DNA of 64,000 nt from Betaproteobacteria bacterium (lineage in GTDB: Bacteria > Pseudomonadota > Gammaproteobacteria > Burkholderiales > Burkholderiaceae_C): NCBI GenBank assembly GCA_016716535.1, contig JADJWD010000006.1, forward strand, positions 62,001-126,000. Reading direction: 5' to 3'. The position numbers were made by a program, and so were the translations under genes. Below the pieces are notes generated by a model, which made no database searches, was not told the origin of the DNA, and saw only the letters and a list, made by a program, of their open reading frames with translations. This document shows, piece by piece, positions 25,818 through 35,269 of the stretch. Every line of letters starts with the position of its first letter. Within the stretch, counting starts at the first letter, position 1.

Positions 25818-28800
25818 ATGCGCATCCGCCAGCTTGTCCTCGTCGGGGCCACGCTCGCCGCGGTGGCGGTCGGCGCGCACCTGGCCGCGCTGCAGGCGTC
25901 CAACGACGAAGGCGAGCGGCTGGACCACCTGCGCAGCCACCTCGACCGCCTGTCGCGCGACGCCTCCGGCCTGCTGGCGCTGAGCCAGGACGTCGTGCTG
26001 CACGGCGGCGGGCGCGCCGCGCTGCAGTGGCGCGCCACGCACGGCCGGATGCTGCAGGCCCTCGGGCAGGCCCTGCCCGCGGCGCGCGAGCTGGGCGACG
26101 AGATGGCTGACATGCAGGCCGTGCTCGGCGAACTGCCGACGCTGTTCGCGGCCGTCGAGGCGGCCGGCGGCCACGGCAGCGCCGAGCGACGCGACCAGCT
26201 CGTCGACCTGCTCGTGCAGCAGACGCATCGCATCAGCGAAAGCGCGTTCGACATCGCCGCCCGGCTGTCCGCGCAGCGGCAACAGCGCCGACTGGCCGAG
26301 CGCCACACCGCCCTCGCGGCCTGGGCCGGCGTGCTCGCGCTCGTCACCACCTTCCTCGTCGTGGCCTGGCGGCGCGTGCTGCGGCCGACGGCGAACCTGC
26401 AGGCGGCGACGCGGGCGCTGCTCGCCGGCGACCGCTCGGCGCGCAGCGGCTACCGGGCCGACGACGAGCTCGGGCAGCTGGCGCTCGCCTTCGACGAGAT
26501 GGCCGCGGCGCTGCAACAGCACGACCTGCGCCAGCAGCAGGCGCTGCGCGAGAACGAGGCGCTGCTCACCACCATCCGGCCGCAGGCCCTCATCTCGATG
26601 GCCGACCGCGCCGGCACGATCATCGACGTCAACGACAACTTCTGCGCCATCTCCGGCTACACGCGCGCCGAGCTGCTGGGGCAGAACCACCGCATCGTCA
26701 ACTCGGGCGTGCAGCCGCCCGAGTTCTGGGCGGGCCTGTGGCGCACGATCGCTGCCGGGCGGCCGTGGCGCGGCGAAATCTGCAACCGCGCCAAAGACGG
26801 CTCGCTGTACTGGGTGGACAGCATCATCGCGCCGTTCTTCGGCGACGACGGCGGCATCGAGAAGTACGTCTCGATCCGCATGGACATCACCGCCGCCAAG
26901 GAGGCGGCGCGCCGCGTCGTCGACGGCGAGGCCTTCCTGCGCATGGTCACCGACGGCCTGCCGGTGCGCATCGCCTACCTCGACACGGCAAGGCGCTTTC
27001 GCTTCGTCAACGCCGCGCACTGCCGCCGCTTCGGCCTGGCGCGCGAAGCGATCCTCGGGCGCACCCGGGCCGAGCTGGGCGTCGGCGGGCCGGCGGCGGC
27101 AAGAGTGGAGGCGGCCATTGACGCGGCGCTGGCCGGCGCCGAGCGGCGCTTGGAGTACGAGGAGCCGGTCGACGGCGAGCCGCGCTGGATCGAGAGCCAC
27201 CTGATCCCCGACCGAGACGCGCACGGCGCGGTGCGTGGCGTGTTCACGACCGGCGTCGACATCACCGAGCGCCGGCGCGCCGAGGCGCAGATGCTCGAGA
27301 CCTCGCGCCTCCTGGCCAGCGTGCTCGACGCGGCCACCGAGGTGGCGGTGATCGCCACCGCCACCGACGGCACGATCCGCCTGTTCAACCGCGGCGCCGA
27401 GAAGATGCTCGGCTACGGCGCCGACGAGGTGGTCGGCCGCATGCGGTCGCTCGAGCTGCACGAGCGCACGGAGCTGGCGGCGTGTGCCGCCGGGCTGAGC
27501 CGGCGCCTCGGCCGCCACGTGCACTCCGGCCTCGTGCTGGTGCAGCCCGAGATGCTGGCGCGCGAGCACGAGTGGCGCTACGTGCGCAAGGACGGCGCGC
27601 ACGTGCCGGTTCGCCTGACGCTGACGGCGATGCACGACGGCGCGGGCGCGCTTTCGGGTTACCTCGGCGTCGCCTACGACATCTCGGAGCGCCGCCGCTT
27701 CGAGGCCTCGCTGCGCCAGGCGGTGCAGGAGGCCAACGACGCCAACGCCGCGAAGAGCCGCTTCCTGGCCAACACCAGCCACGAGATCCGCACGCCGATG
27801 AACGCGGTCATCGGGCTGACCTACCTGCTCGGCCGCACCCGGCTGGACGAGACGCAGGCCGGCTACGTCGGCAAGCTGCAGCTGGCGAGCAAGCGGCTGC
27901 TCGGGCTCATCAACGACATCCTCGACCTGTCGAAGGTGGAGGCGGGCGAACTGACCCTCGAGCACACGCCGTTCGACGTCGCGCGGCTGGTGCGCGAGCT
28001 CGCCGACGAGTGCACCGTGCAGGCCGACGCCAAGGGCGTGGCCTTCGGGTGCGAGCGCGCGCCGGCGCTGCCCCCGGCGCTGGTCGGCGACCCGACGCGG
28101 CTGGCGCAGGTGGTCGGCAACCTGCTGAGCAACGCGCTCAAGTTCACGCCGCGCGGCGGCCGCGTGACGCTGGACGTGCAGTGTCCGGCCGCGACAGCGG
28201 CGCAGGCGACGCTGCGCTTCGCGGTGCGCGACACCGGCATCGGCATCGACCCGGCAGTGCAGCAGCGGCTGTTCGTGCCGTTCGCGCAGGCCGACACGTC
28301 GACGACACGCCGCTTCGGCGGCACCGGGCTCGGGCTGTCGATCGTCAAGCACCTCACCGAGCGCATGGGCGGCCGGCTCACGCTGCGCAGCGCGCCCGGC
28401 GAAGGCAGCGAGTTCGCCGTCGAGTTCGACCTGCCACTGCCGCCGCCGGGCACGGCCGTCGAGGACCTTGCCGCGTCGTCGCCGGATCCCGAGCCCCTGC
28501 GGCGCACCCGCGTGCTCGTCGTCGACGACAGCGAGGTCAACCTCGAGGTCGCCCGCCGCCAGCTCGCGGCCGAGGGCGCGCACGTCGAGACGGCGGCCAG
28601 CGGCGAGCAGGCGCTGGCGCTGCTGCGGCAGCGGCCGGGCGACTTCGACATCGTGCTGCTGGACATGCAGATGCCCGAGATGGACGGGGTCGAAGTCGCG
28701 CGGCGCATCCGCGGCACGCCCGGGTTGGCGAAGCTGCCGATCGTCGCGTGGACGGCGGCGATGTTGGCCAGCGAGGTCGACCGCGCCACCGCGGTGGGCA

Positions 28801-29534
28801 TCGACGGCTTCGCCGAGAAGCCCTTCGACGCGGCGGCGCTCGTGCGCACGCTGCGCGCGCTGCTGCCGCCGGCGGCCGCGGCCGCGGCCGCGGCGGTGGC
28901 CGCTGCGCCGCAGGCGGCGGCGCCCGACGCGTCGCCACCCCCCTGGCCCGACATCGCCGGCATCGACCGCGACGGCGTGCGCCAGCGACTGGGCGACGAC
29001 GTGCGGCTCTTCGCGTCGATGCTCGAGCGGCTGCTCGCGGAGTTCGACGGCCTGGCGCTGGCGCCGGGCACCGACGCCGCCGCGCTGCATGCGCACGGGC
29101 GGCGCATGCACAAGCTGCACGGCACCGCCGGCCTGCTGGGTGCGACGTCGGTGCACGAGCTGGCCGGCGAGGCCGAGGACGCCTGCCGCCGGGCCGACGC
29201 GGCGCTGGCCGGCGAGCTGACGGCGGCGCTGGCCGACGAGCTGGCCGCGCTGCGGCGCGACGCGCAGCCGGTGCTGAGGCTGGCCGCCGAGGCGGCGGCG
29301 GCCAGCGCCGCTGCTGGCGCCGGCGCAATGGACACGCCGGTGGACCGCGCCCGGCTGGCCATCTTCCACCGCCGCCTGCAACAACAGGACCTGGCCGCGA
29401 TCCAGGATGCCGCGCAGCTGGCCGTGCAGCTGGAGCGTCTGCTCGGGCAGCCGGCCTGCGCGCAGCTGCAGCGGCACGTCGACCGCCTGGAGTTCGACGC
29501 CGCCGCACGGCTGCTGGAGCCTGTCATCAGGTAG
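25818..29534 (+). CDS. Hybrid sensor histidine kinase with PAS domains, receiver and Hpt
   Basis: 1238 residues. Domain order: TM1 (about 5-25), periplasmic helical region, TM2 (about 168-188), HAMP-like linker, three PAS/PAC units (from about 255, 375, 495), HisKA with NTSHEIRTPMNAVIGL (His about 655), HATPase (NLLSNALKFTP, DTGIGID, GTGLGLS), receiver (VLVVDDSEVNLEV; Asp in LLDMQMPEMDG about 948) and a C-terminal Hpt with MHKLHGTAGLLGA (His about 1100). This is a complete phosphorelay. It starts 28 bases after the substrate-binding protein gene and likely uses it as its ligand-sensing partner, with output through the upstream receiver proteins. Confidence 0.93.
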   Translation: MRIRQLVLVGATLAAVAVGAHLAALQASNDEGERLDHLRSHLDRLSRDASGLLALSQDVVLHGGGRAALQWRATHGRMLQALGQALPAARELGDEMADMQAVLGELPTLFAAVEAAGGHGSAERRDQLVDLLVQQTHRISESAFDIAARLSAQRQQRRLAERHTALAAWAGVLALVTTFLVVAWRRVLRPTANLQAATRALLAGDRSARSGYRADDELGQLALAFDEMAAALQQHDLRQQQALRENEALLTTIRPQALISMADRAGTIIDVNDNFCAISGYTRAELLGQNHRIVNSGVQPPEFWAGLWRTIAAGRPWRGEICNRAKDGSLYWVDSIIAPFFGDDGGIEKYVSIRMDITAAKEAARRVVDGEAFLRMVTDGLPVRIAYLDTARRFRFVNAAHCRRFGLAREAILGRTRAELGVGGPAAARVEAAIDAALAGAERRLEYEEPVDGEPRWIESHLIPDRDAHGAVRGVFTTGVDITERRRAEAQMLETSRLLASVLDAATEVAVIATATDGTIRLFNRGAEKMLGYGADEVVGRMRSLELHERTELAACAAGLSRRLGRHVHSGLVLVQPEMLAREHEWRYVRKDGAHVPVRLTLTAMHDGAGALSGYLGVAYDISERRRFEASLRQAVQEANDANAAKSRFLANTSHEIRTPMNAVIGLTYLLGRTRLDETQAGYVGKLQLASKRLLGLINDILDLSKVEAGELTLEHTPFDVARLVRELADECTVQADAKGVAFGCERAPALPPALVGDPTRLAQVVGNLLSNALKFTPRGGRVTLDVQCPAATAAQATLRFAVRDTGIGIDPAVQQRLFVPFAQADTSTTRRFGGTGLGLSIVKHLTERMGGRLTLRSAPGEGSEFAVEFDLPLPPPGTAVEDLAASSPDPEPLRRTRVLVVDDSEVNLEVARRQLAAEGAHVETAASGEQALALLRQRPGDFDIVLLDMQMPEMDGVEVARRIRGTPGLAKLPIVAWTAAMLASEVDRATAVGIDGFAEKPFDAAALVRTLRALLPPAAAAAAAAVAAAPQAAAPDASPPPWPDIAGIDRDGVRQRLGDDVRLFASMLERLLAEFDGLALAPGTDAAALHAHGRRMHKLHGTAGLLGATSVHELAGEAEDACRRADAALAGELTAALADELAALRRDAQPVLRLAAEAAAASAAAGAGAMDTPVDRARLAIFHRRLQQQDLAAIQDAAQLAVQLERLLGQPACAQLQRHVDRLEFDAAARLLEPVIR

Positions 29535-29576
29535 GCCGCAGGCCGTCGGCGCGCATGCCAGCCGCCAGGACCGGCC

Positions 29577-31229
29577 CTACTCGATCGCCGAAGCGCTCTT
29601 CGCCCGCTCGCGCAACTGGAACTTCTGGATCTTGCCGGTGCTCGTCTTCGGGATCGGCTCGAAGCGCACTTCGCGCGGCACCTTGTAGCCGGCGAGCAGG
29701 CCCTTGCAGTGCGCCACCAGCTCGGCGGCGGTCACGGCCGCGTCCGGCTTCAGCTCGACGAAGGCCAGCGGCGTCTCGCCCCACTTCGCGTCGGGCTTGG
29801 CCACCACCGCGCAGGCAAGCACCGCCGGGTGTCGGTACAGCGCGTCTTCCACCTCGATCGAGCTGATGTTCTCGCCGCCGCTGATGATCACGTCCTTGCT
29901 GCGGTCGCGGATCTTCACGTAGCGGTCGGGCTCCATCACCGCCAGGTCGCCGGTGTGGAACCAGCCGCCGGCGAACGCCTTGTCGGTGGCGGCCGGGTTC
30001 TTCAGGTAGCCCTTCATGACGATGTTGCCGCGGAACATGATCTCGCCCATCGCGACGCCGTCGGCGGGCACCTCGTGCATCGTCTCGGGGTCGAGCACGG
30101 CCATGCCTTCCTGCAGCGCGTAGCGCACGCCCTGACGGCCGTTCAGGCGCGTCTGCTCCGCGAGCGTCTGGCCGGCCCACGCATCGCGCTTCACCGCCAC
30201 CGAGGCGGGCCCGTACACCTCGGTCAGGCCGTAGACATGCGTGATGTCGAAGCCGATCCTCGCCATGCCTTCGATCATCGCCGCCGGCGGCGCGGCGCCG
30301 GCGACCATGCCGCGCACTTTCTGCGTGATGCCTTCGCGCAGAGCGGCCGGCGCGTTGACGATCAGGTTGTGCACGATCGGCGCGGCGCAGTAGTGGTCGG
30401 CGCCGTGCTCGCGCATCGCGCCGAGGATCGCCTCGGCCTCGACGCGGCGCAGGCACACGTGCGTGCCGCCGAGCATCGCCACCGTCCACGGGAAGCACCA
30501 GCCGTTGCAGTGGAACATCGGCAGCGTCCACAGGTACTTCGGGAAGTGCGGCATCGTCCAGGTGGCCGCGTTGCACACCGCGTTGAGATACGCGCCGCGG
30601 TGATGGGTGACGACGCCCTTCGGGTCGCCGGTGGTGCCGCTGGTGTAGCTGACGGCGATCGCGTCCCACTCGTCGGCCGGGCCCTCGAGCCGCGCCAGCG
30701 GCGTGTGCGCGGCGAGCAGCGCCTCGTATTCGTGCGCGCCGAGCCGCTCGCCGGCGCCGGCGTACTCGCTGTCGCAGACGTCGACAACCACCGGCCGGCG
30801 GCCATGCTCGCGCGCCAGGATCGCCAGCGCCTCCTTCGTCACGGGCGCGAACTCGCGGTCGGTGAGCAGCACCTGCGCCTCGCAGTGGTTCATCTGCCAG
30901 GCCAGCAGCGGCGCATCGAGGCGCGTGTTCAGCGTGTTCAGCACCGCGTTCAGCGCCGGCACGGCGTAGTGCGCCTCCACCATTTCGGGCGTGTTGGGCA
31001 GCATCACGCTGACGGTGTGGCCGCGGCCGACGCCGAGCGCGCGCAGCGCCGCGGCCAGCCGCGCCGTGCGTTCGCGCACCTGCGCCCACGTGTAGCGGCG
31101 CGCGCCGTGCACGGTCGCCGGCAGGTCGCCGAAAACCTCGGCGCTGCGCTCGACGAAGCTCACCGGGCTCAAGGCGACGAAGTTCGCGGCGTTCCTGTCC
31201 AGGTGCTGGTCGAAGATGCTGGCGGACAT
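29577..31229 (-). CDS. AMP-dependent acyl-CoA synthetase/ligase
   Basis: 550 residues from MSASIFDQHLDRN at 31229. The P-loop-like motif SYTSGTTGDPKGVV (about residue 190), the A5 segment HVYGLTEVYGP, GWFHTGDLAV, and the A10 lysine in PKTSTGKIQKFQLRE are all present, so it adenylates a carboxylic acid and makes the CoA thioester. Similarity in pattern is to the medium-chain / methylmercaptopropionate-CoA ligase group (DmdB-like); the acid used is not known. It stands alone, divergent from a small secreted protein gene. Beta-oxidation-type genes are elsewhere in the window (19261). Confidence 0.93.
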   Translation of the reverse strand: MSASIFDQHLDRNAANFVALSPVSFVERSAEVFGDLPATVHGARRYTWAQVRERTARLAAALRALGVGRGHTVSVMLPNTPEMVEAHYAVPALNAVLNTLNTRLDAPLLAWQMNHCEAQVLLTDREFAPVTKEALAILAREHGRRPVVVDVCDSEYAGAGERLGAHEYEALLAAHTPLARLEGPADEWDAIAVSYTSGTTGDPKGVVTHHRGAYLNAVCNAATWTMPHFPKYLWTLPMFHCNGWCFPWTVAMLGGTHVCLRRVEAEAILGAMREHGADHYCAAPIVHNLIVNAPAALREGITQKVRGMVAGAAPPAAMIEGMARIGFDITHVYGLTEVYGPASVAVKRDAWAGQTLAEQTRLNGRQGVRYALQEGMAVLDPETMHEVPADGVAMGEIMFRGNIVMKGYLKNPAATDKAFAGGWFHTGDLAVMEPDRYVKIRDRSKDVIISGGENISSIEVEDALYRHPAVLACAVVAKPDAKWGETPLAFVELKPDAAVTAAELVAHCKGLLAGYKVPREVRFEPIPKTSTGKIQKFQLRERAKSASAIE

Positions 31230-31401
31230 GGCGGGGACCCTCCTTCGGCGAGGCTGCAAGCGTAGCGGCAAAGCGCCGCGGGTCCGTTCGGTGCCCAGGT
31301 GAACGGCACATGAACGCCGCCTTCAGCGCCGGTACATCGCCGCACCCGCAGACTGCCGGCACAGTCATCTTCGACTGGGCCACGAACAGAGGACACGCAT
31401 C

Positions 31402-31833
31402 ATGAAGTCGACACTGATGGCCGCCGCACTCGGCCTGCTGGCCGCCGCCGCCGGCGCTTCTTCGCCCGACGACGCCCGGTCCGCCCGTGCAGGCGACGGC
31501 CGCGCAGCGCAGGCGCCCCGCGATGCCGCGCCAGGCACGCCGGCCACGGCCGCCTGCACAGGCGGCAAGCACGCAGACCGGCGCGCGAACCGGTCCGACG
31601 GCCGCGACCACCGCCACGAAGACGAACGCGCCGCGCACGAACGGCGGCGCGACCGCTCCGGCCCCGACATGCGGGTCGTGCCCACCAGCGCCAGCGCCGG
31701 CGAGGCGGGCCACGGCTGGCGCTATTTCGTGGACCCGGCGGCGCGCCGCGCCGTGGTCGTCAGCCCGCAGGGCGACTACTACTACAGCCGCGGCAAGGGC
31801 CTCAGGCCGGTGGCCACGCCGTCCGAATCCTGA
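31402..31833 (+). CDS. Small secreted protein, unrecognised
   Basis: 143 residues with a clear signal peptide (MKSTLMAAALGLLAAAAGASS). The mature part is strongly hydrophilic, rich in Arg, Asp and His (for example SDGRDHRHEDERAAHERRR) up to about residue 85; a short folded-looking C-terminal stretch follows (GHGWRYFVDPAARRAVVV, then GDYYYSRGKGL). An ATG at 31402 follows an AGAGGA-type site. I do not recognise the family. The His/Asp-rich region might bind metal, which is inference only. Confidence 0.62.
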   Translation: MKSTLMAAALGLLAAAAGASSPDDARSARAGDGRAAQAPRDAAPGTPATAACTGGKHADRRANRSDGRDHRHEDERAAHERRRDRSGPDMRVVPTSASAGEAGHGWRYFVDPAARRAVVVSPQGDYYYSRGKGLRPVATPSES

Positions 31834-31849
31834 AGCGGCGCGCCGCCCT

Positions 31850-32539
31850 TCAACAGCCCGGCCCGCCTTCGCCGAGCAGCACGCGCAGGCGGCGCACCGC
31901 GGACTCGGGTGTCGTCAGCACGGGCACCGCCGTGCCGAGCGCCGCCTGCACCGCCGGGCGCGCCCGCGCCATGCTGAACTGCGCCAGCGCGACGACGCGC
32001 GAGCCGCCGTGCACCAGCGCCTGGGCGGCGCGCACGACGGCCGCGTCGTGCGCCGGCAGGTCGCCGCGATCCAGCGCCGGCAGCGCGCCATCGGCCAGCG
32101 CGCTGCGCAGCGGCGTGCCGTGGGGGAACTCGCCCGGCATCGAAACGAGCGTCGGCGCAAAACTTGCGACGAGGCCGATGCGGCCGGCCTTGCCGCCCGT
32201 ACCCGCGGCCTGCGCCGCGGCCACTGCCTCGTCGATCATCGCTTCGTTGGGCTTCAACACCGGCCGCGGCGCGAGGCGGCGTTTGACTTCGTCGATGCAG
32301 GGACCGAAGGCCGAACAGGTGAAGAGAACCGCGTCGGCGCCGGTGGCCACCGCGTAGTCACCCAACGCGACGAAGCGCGCCGTCATCGCCGCGTCCAGCG
32401 CGCCGGCGCGCGCGAGGTCGGCCGAGAGGCTGTCGTCGAGCAGGTTCATGCGCCGCGCCTCGGGCCACTGCGCCTCGAACGCGGCGTTGATCGGCGCCAC
32501 CGAGTGCGCCAGCGCGTGGATCAGGGCGATGCGGGGCAC
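31850..32539 (-). CDS. Asp/Glu/hydantoin racemase family protein
   Basis: 229 residues of the two-domain racemase fold (start MPRIALIHALAHSVAPI). The first catalytic cysteine is visible in LFTCSAFGPC (about residue 75). Where the second catalytic Cys is expected (about 185) the sequence is LAQFSMARA with no Cys, as in decarboxylase- or isomerase-type relatives such as arylmalonate decarboxylase. It is 22 bases downstream of the TRAP permease gene on the same strand and so is probably co-expressed, suggesting it acts on the imported acid. Reaction not assignable. Confidence 0.82.
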   Translation of the reverse strand: MPRIALIHALAHSVAPINAAFEAQWPEARRMNLLDDSLSADLARAGALDAAMTARFVALGDYAVATGADAVLFTCSAFGPCIDEVKRRLAPRPVLKPNEAMIDEAVAAAQAAGTGGKAGRIGLVASFAPTLVSMPGEFPHGTPLRSALADGALPALDRGDLPAHDAAVVRAAQALVHGGSRVVALAQFSMARARPAVQAALGTAVPVLTTPESAVRRLRVLLGEGGPGC

Positions 32540-32561
32540 GGCCGAAATCCCGAATGGCCCG

Positions 32562-35150
32562 TCACGCCGCGGCGGGGCGTGCCGCCGCCGGCTGCATCCG
32601 CCGCCCCTGCGCGACCCACACCAGCGCCACCAGCAGCAGCGCCGGCAGGTAGAACCAGTGCTCGCTCGGCCGGTCGGTGCGCTGCTTCACGGCCTTCACT
32701 TCCCAGCCGGGCTCGAAGCCGGCCTTCTTCGCGCGGCTGCCGAACTTGACGCTGCCGATCTGCACGTTGTCGCCGAGGGCCATCACCGTCAGGCCACCGT
32801 CGGCCAGGCGCTTGCGCGCTTCGTCGCCCTTGACGCCCGGCAGCCGCAGCGCGACGGTCTTGCCGACCTCGTCGCCCTCGATCGTCGTGCCGGCGATCAC
32901 GAGCACGAGCCGGTCATCGGTCTCGGTGTCCTGCACCACCTGCATCAGCTGCGCCGCCGGCACCTCGCGGTACTCGGGCGTGATGCGGTCCATGAAGGCG
33001 TCGGGGCGGAACAGCAGCGCCACCGCCACCACCAGCAGCGCCGTCTCCCACCACCGCAGCTTGACGCGGAACCAGCCCATCGTCAGCGCCGCGAAGGCGA
33101 GCATCGCCACCGTGCTGGCGCCGACGACGAGCACGAGGTCGAGCACCGAGCGCACGTCGATCAGCAACAGCGCCGGGTTGAAGATCCAGATGAACGGCAG
33201 GATCACCGTGCGCAGCGCGTAGACGCTGCCCTGGATGCCCGTCTTGATCGCGTCCTCGCCCGAGATCGCGGCCGCTGCAAAGGTGGCCAGCCCCACCGGC
33301 GGCGTGATGTCGCCCATGATCCCGTAATAGAAGACGAACAGATGCACGGCGATCAGCGGGATCACGAGGCCGCTCTGCGCGCCAAGCTCGACGACGACCG
33401 GCGCCATCAGCGTCGCCACGAGCACGTAGTTCGCCGTCGTCGGCACGCCGAGGCCCAGCACCAGGCAGACGAAGGCGATGAACAGCAGCATCGCGATCAC
33501 GTTGCCCTGGCTGACGAACTCGACGAACTCGGTCATGCGCAGGCCGAGGCCGGTGAGCGTGATGCCGCCGACGATGATGCCGGCGGTGGCGGTGGCCACA
33601 CCGATGCCGATCATGTTGCGCGAGCCGTCCATCAGGCCGCCGATCACGTCGTTGAAGCCCTGCGTCCACGCCGCGCCCACCTGTTGCCGGCGCAGCGCCA
33701 GGATCAGCGGCCGCTGCGTCAGCATCAGCGCCACGAGCACGGTGATGGCCCAGAAGGCGGCCAGCGCCGGCGACATCTCCTCGACCATCAGGCACCAGAT
33801 CAGCGTGCCGATCGGCAGCAGGAAGTGCAGCCCCGCGCGCACCGTCGGCCAGGTGTCCAGCGGCTTCGGGTTGTCGATGTCGATGTCCTCGGGCAGGTCG
33901 TCGCTCTTGGCCGCCTCGTGGATGCTGACGGCGTACAGCGCCAGCACGACGGCACCGATGGCCCACGGCGCCGCCGGGCCGAGTGCCGCTTTCAGCGCCG
34001 CGAACAGGTAGTACAGCAGCGCGCAGACGACGATGCTGCCCGACAGCCCCAGGCCGAAGCGCAGCGCCTTGGTCGCCAGCGGCCGCGGCGCGCGGTTGAT
34101 GATCGGCTGCATGCCGAGCTTCAGCGCCTCGAGGTGCACGATGTACAGCAAGCCGATGTACGACAGCGTCGCCGGCAGGATCGCGTGCTTGACGATCTCC
34201 GAGTACGGGATGCCGACGTACTCGACCATCAGGAAGGCGGCCGCGCCCATCACCGGCGGCATGATCTGGCCGTTGACCGAACTCATCGTCTCGATCGCGC
34301 CGGCCTTCACGCCGCCGTAGCCGGCCTTCTTCATCAACGGGATCGTGAAGATGCCGCCGCTGACGACGTTGCTGACCGAGCTGCCGCTGATCATGCCGTT
34401 CAATGCCGAGCTGACGACGGCGACCTTCGCCGGCCCGCCGCGCAGGTGCCCCAGCGCCGCGAAGCTGACCTGCATCATGTAGTTGCCGCCGCCGGCACGG
34501 TCGAGCAGCGAGCCGAAGAGCACGTAGACGAAGATCGCGCCGGTGGACACGCCGAGCGCGATGCCGAATACGCCCTCGGTCGTGAGCCACATGTGCGACA
34601 AGAGGCGATTGAGGCTCGCGCCCTTGTGCTGCAGCACTTCGGGCATCCACGGTCCCAGCATCGCGTAGGCGATGAACAGCACCGCCAGCGCCGCCATCGG
34701 CCAGCCCACCGCGCGGCGCGTCGCCTCGAGCAGCAGCGCGAGGCCGGCGAGCGCGGCGACGATGTCGAAGGGCGTCGGCTGCCCGGGCCGGGTGGCGAGC
34801 TCCTTGTAGAAGATGAGCAGGTAGGCGCCGGCGAAGGCGCCCACGAGCGCCAGCACCACGTCGGCCACAGGCACGCGCGTGCGCGGCGAGCCGGCGAACG
34901 CCGGCCAGGCCATGAAGGCGAGGAAGAGCGCGAACCCGAGGTGCAGCGAACGCGCTTCGGTGTCGTTGAGGATGCCGAAGCCGAACGTGAACGGCAGCGG
35001 CGACGCGTACCAGAGCTGGAACAGCGCCCAGGCGAGGCTGACCGCTGCGATCACGCGCCCGGCCAGGCCGGCGGCTTTGCGTGCGCCGGTGTCGGCCTTG
35101 GCGACGAGGTCCTGCAGCGCCTCGGGGGCCTTTTCGATGTCGGTGGCCAT
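32562..35150 (-). CDS. TRAP transporter permease, fused small and large subunits (DctMQ type)
   Basis: 862 residues with about 16-18 hydrophobic segments: an N-terminal 4-TM region corresponding to the small Q subunit and a long M-subunit region with family segments such as GGGNYMMQVSFAALGHLRGG, SGSSVSNVVSGGIFTIPLMK and VNGQIMPPVMGAAAFLMVEY-like stretches (each shortened here). This fused form pairs with TAXI-type binding proteins; one is encoded upstream at 35270. It imports a carboxylate using a sodium or proton gradient. The C-terminal part from about 760 is a non-membrane DUF3394-like extension. A terminator lies between it and the binding-protein gene. Confidence 0.93.
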   Translation of the reverse strand: MATDIEKAPEALQDLVAKADTGARKAAGLAGRVIAAVSLAWALFQLWYASPLPFTFGFGILNDTEARSLHLGFALFLAFMAWPAFAGSPRTRVPVADVVLALVGAFAGAYLLIFYKELATRPGQPTPFDIVAALAGLALLLEATRRAVGWPMAALAVLFIAYAMLGPWMPEVLQHKGASLNRLLSHMWLTTEGVFGIALGVSTGAIFVYVLFGSLLDRAGGGNYMMQVSFAALGHLRGGPAKVAVVSSALNGMISGSSVSNVVSGGIFTIPLMKKAGYGGVKAGAIETMSSVNGQIMPPVMGAAAFLMVEYVGIPYSEIVKHAILPATLSYIGLLYIVHLEALKLGMQPIINRAPRPLATKALRFGLGLSGSIVVCALLYYLFAALKAALGPAAPWAIGAVVLALYAVSIHEAAKSDDLPEDIDIDNPKPLDTWPTVRAGLHFLLPIGTLIWCLMVEEMSPALAAFWAITVLVALMLTQRPLILALRRQQVGAAWTQGFNDVIGGLMDGSRNMIGIGVATATAGIIVGGITLTGLGLRMTEFVEFVSQGNVIAMLLFIAFVCLVLGLGVPTTANYVLVATLMAPVVVELGAQSGLVIPLIAVHLFVFYYGIMGDITPPVGLATFAAAAISGEDAIKTGIQGSVYALRTVILPFIWIFNPALLLIDVRSVLDLVLVVGASTVAMLAFAALTMGWFRVKLRWWETALLVVAVALLFRPDAFMDRITPEYREVPAAQLMQVVQDTETDDRLVLVIAGTTIEGDEVGKTVALRLPGVKGDEARKRLADGGLTVMALGDNVQIGSVKFGSRAKKAGFEPGWEVKAVKQRTDRPSEHWFYLPALLLVALVWVAQGRRMQPAAARPAAA

Positions 35151-35195
35151 GCGGACCGCTCCTCTTTGTGCGCTGTTATAGGACCCGGCTGCGGA

Positions 35196-35224
35196 TGAAA
35201 CAACGGCGGCCCGCGGCCGCCGTG
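35196..35224 (-). terminator. Terminator between the TAXI binding protein and TRAP permease genes
   Basis: Read on the minus strand, a perfect 9-bp stem ACGGCGGCC/GGCCGCCGT with a three-base loop (35203-35223) is followed by TTGTTT. It lies about 45 bases after the binding-protein stop and probably sets the high binding-protein to permease ratio by partial termination, a common arrangement. Confidence 0.65.
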
Positions 35225-35269
35225 TAATCGGGGGGTCCGCTGCCGGTCAGGCCGGCCGCGAACCGCCGC

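Noticed and set aside
32448..35198. Long plus-strand frame opposite the TRAP permease
   Set aside because: Antisense shadow of the membrane protein gene, dominated by His, Arg, Asp and Gln; no family features.
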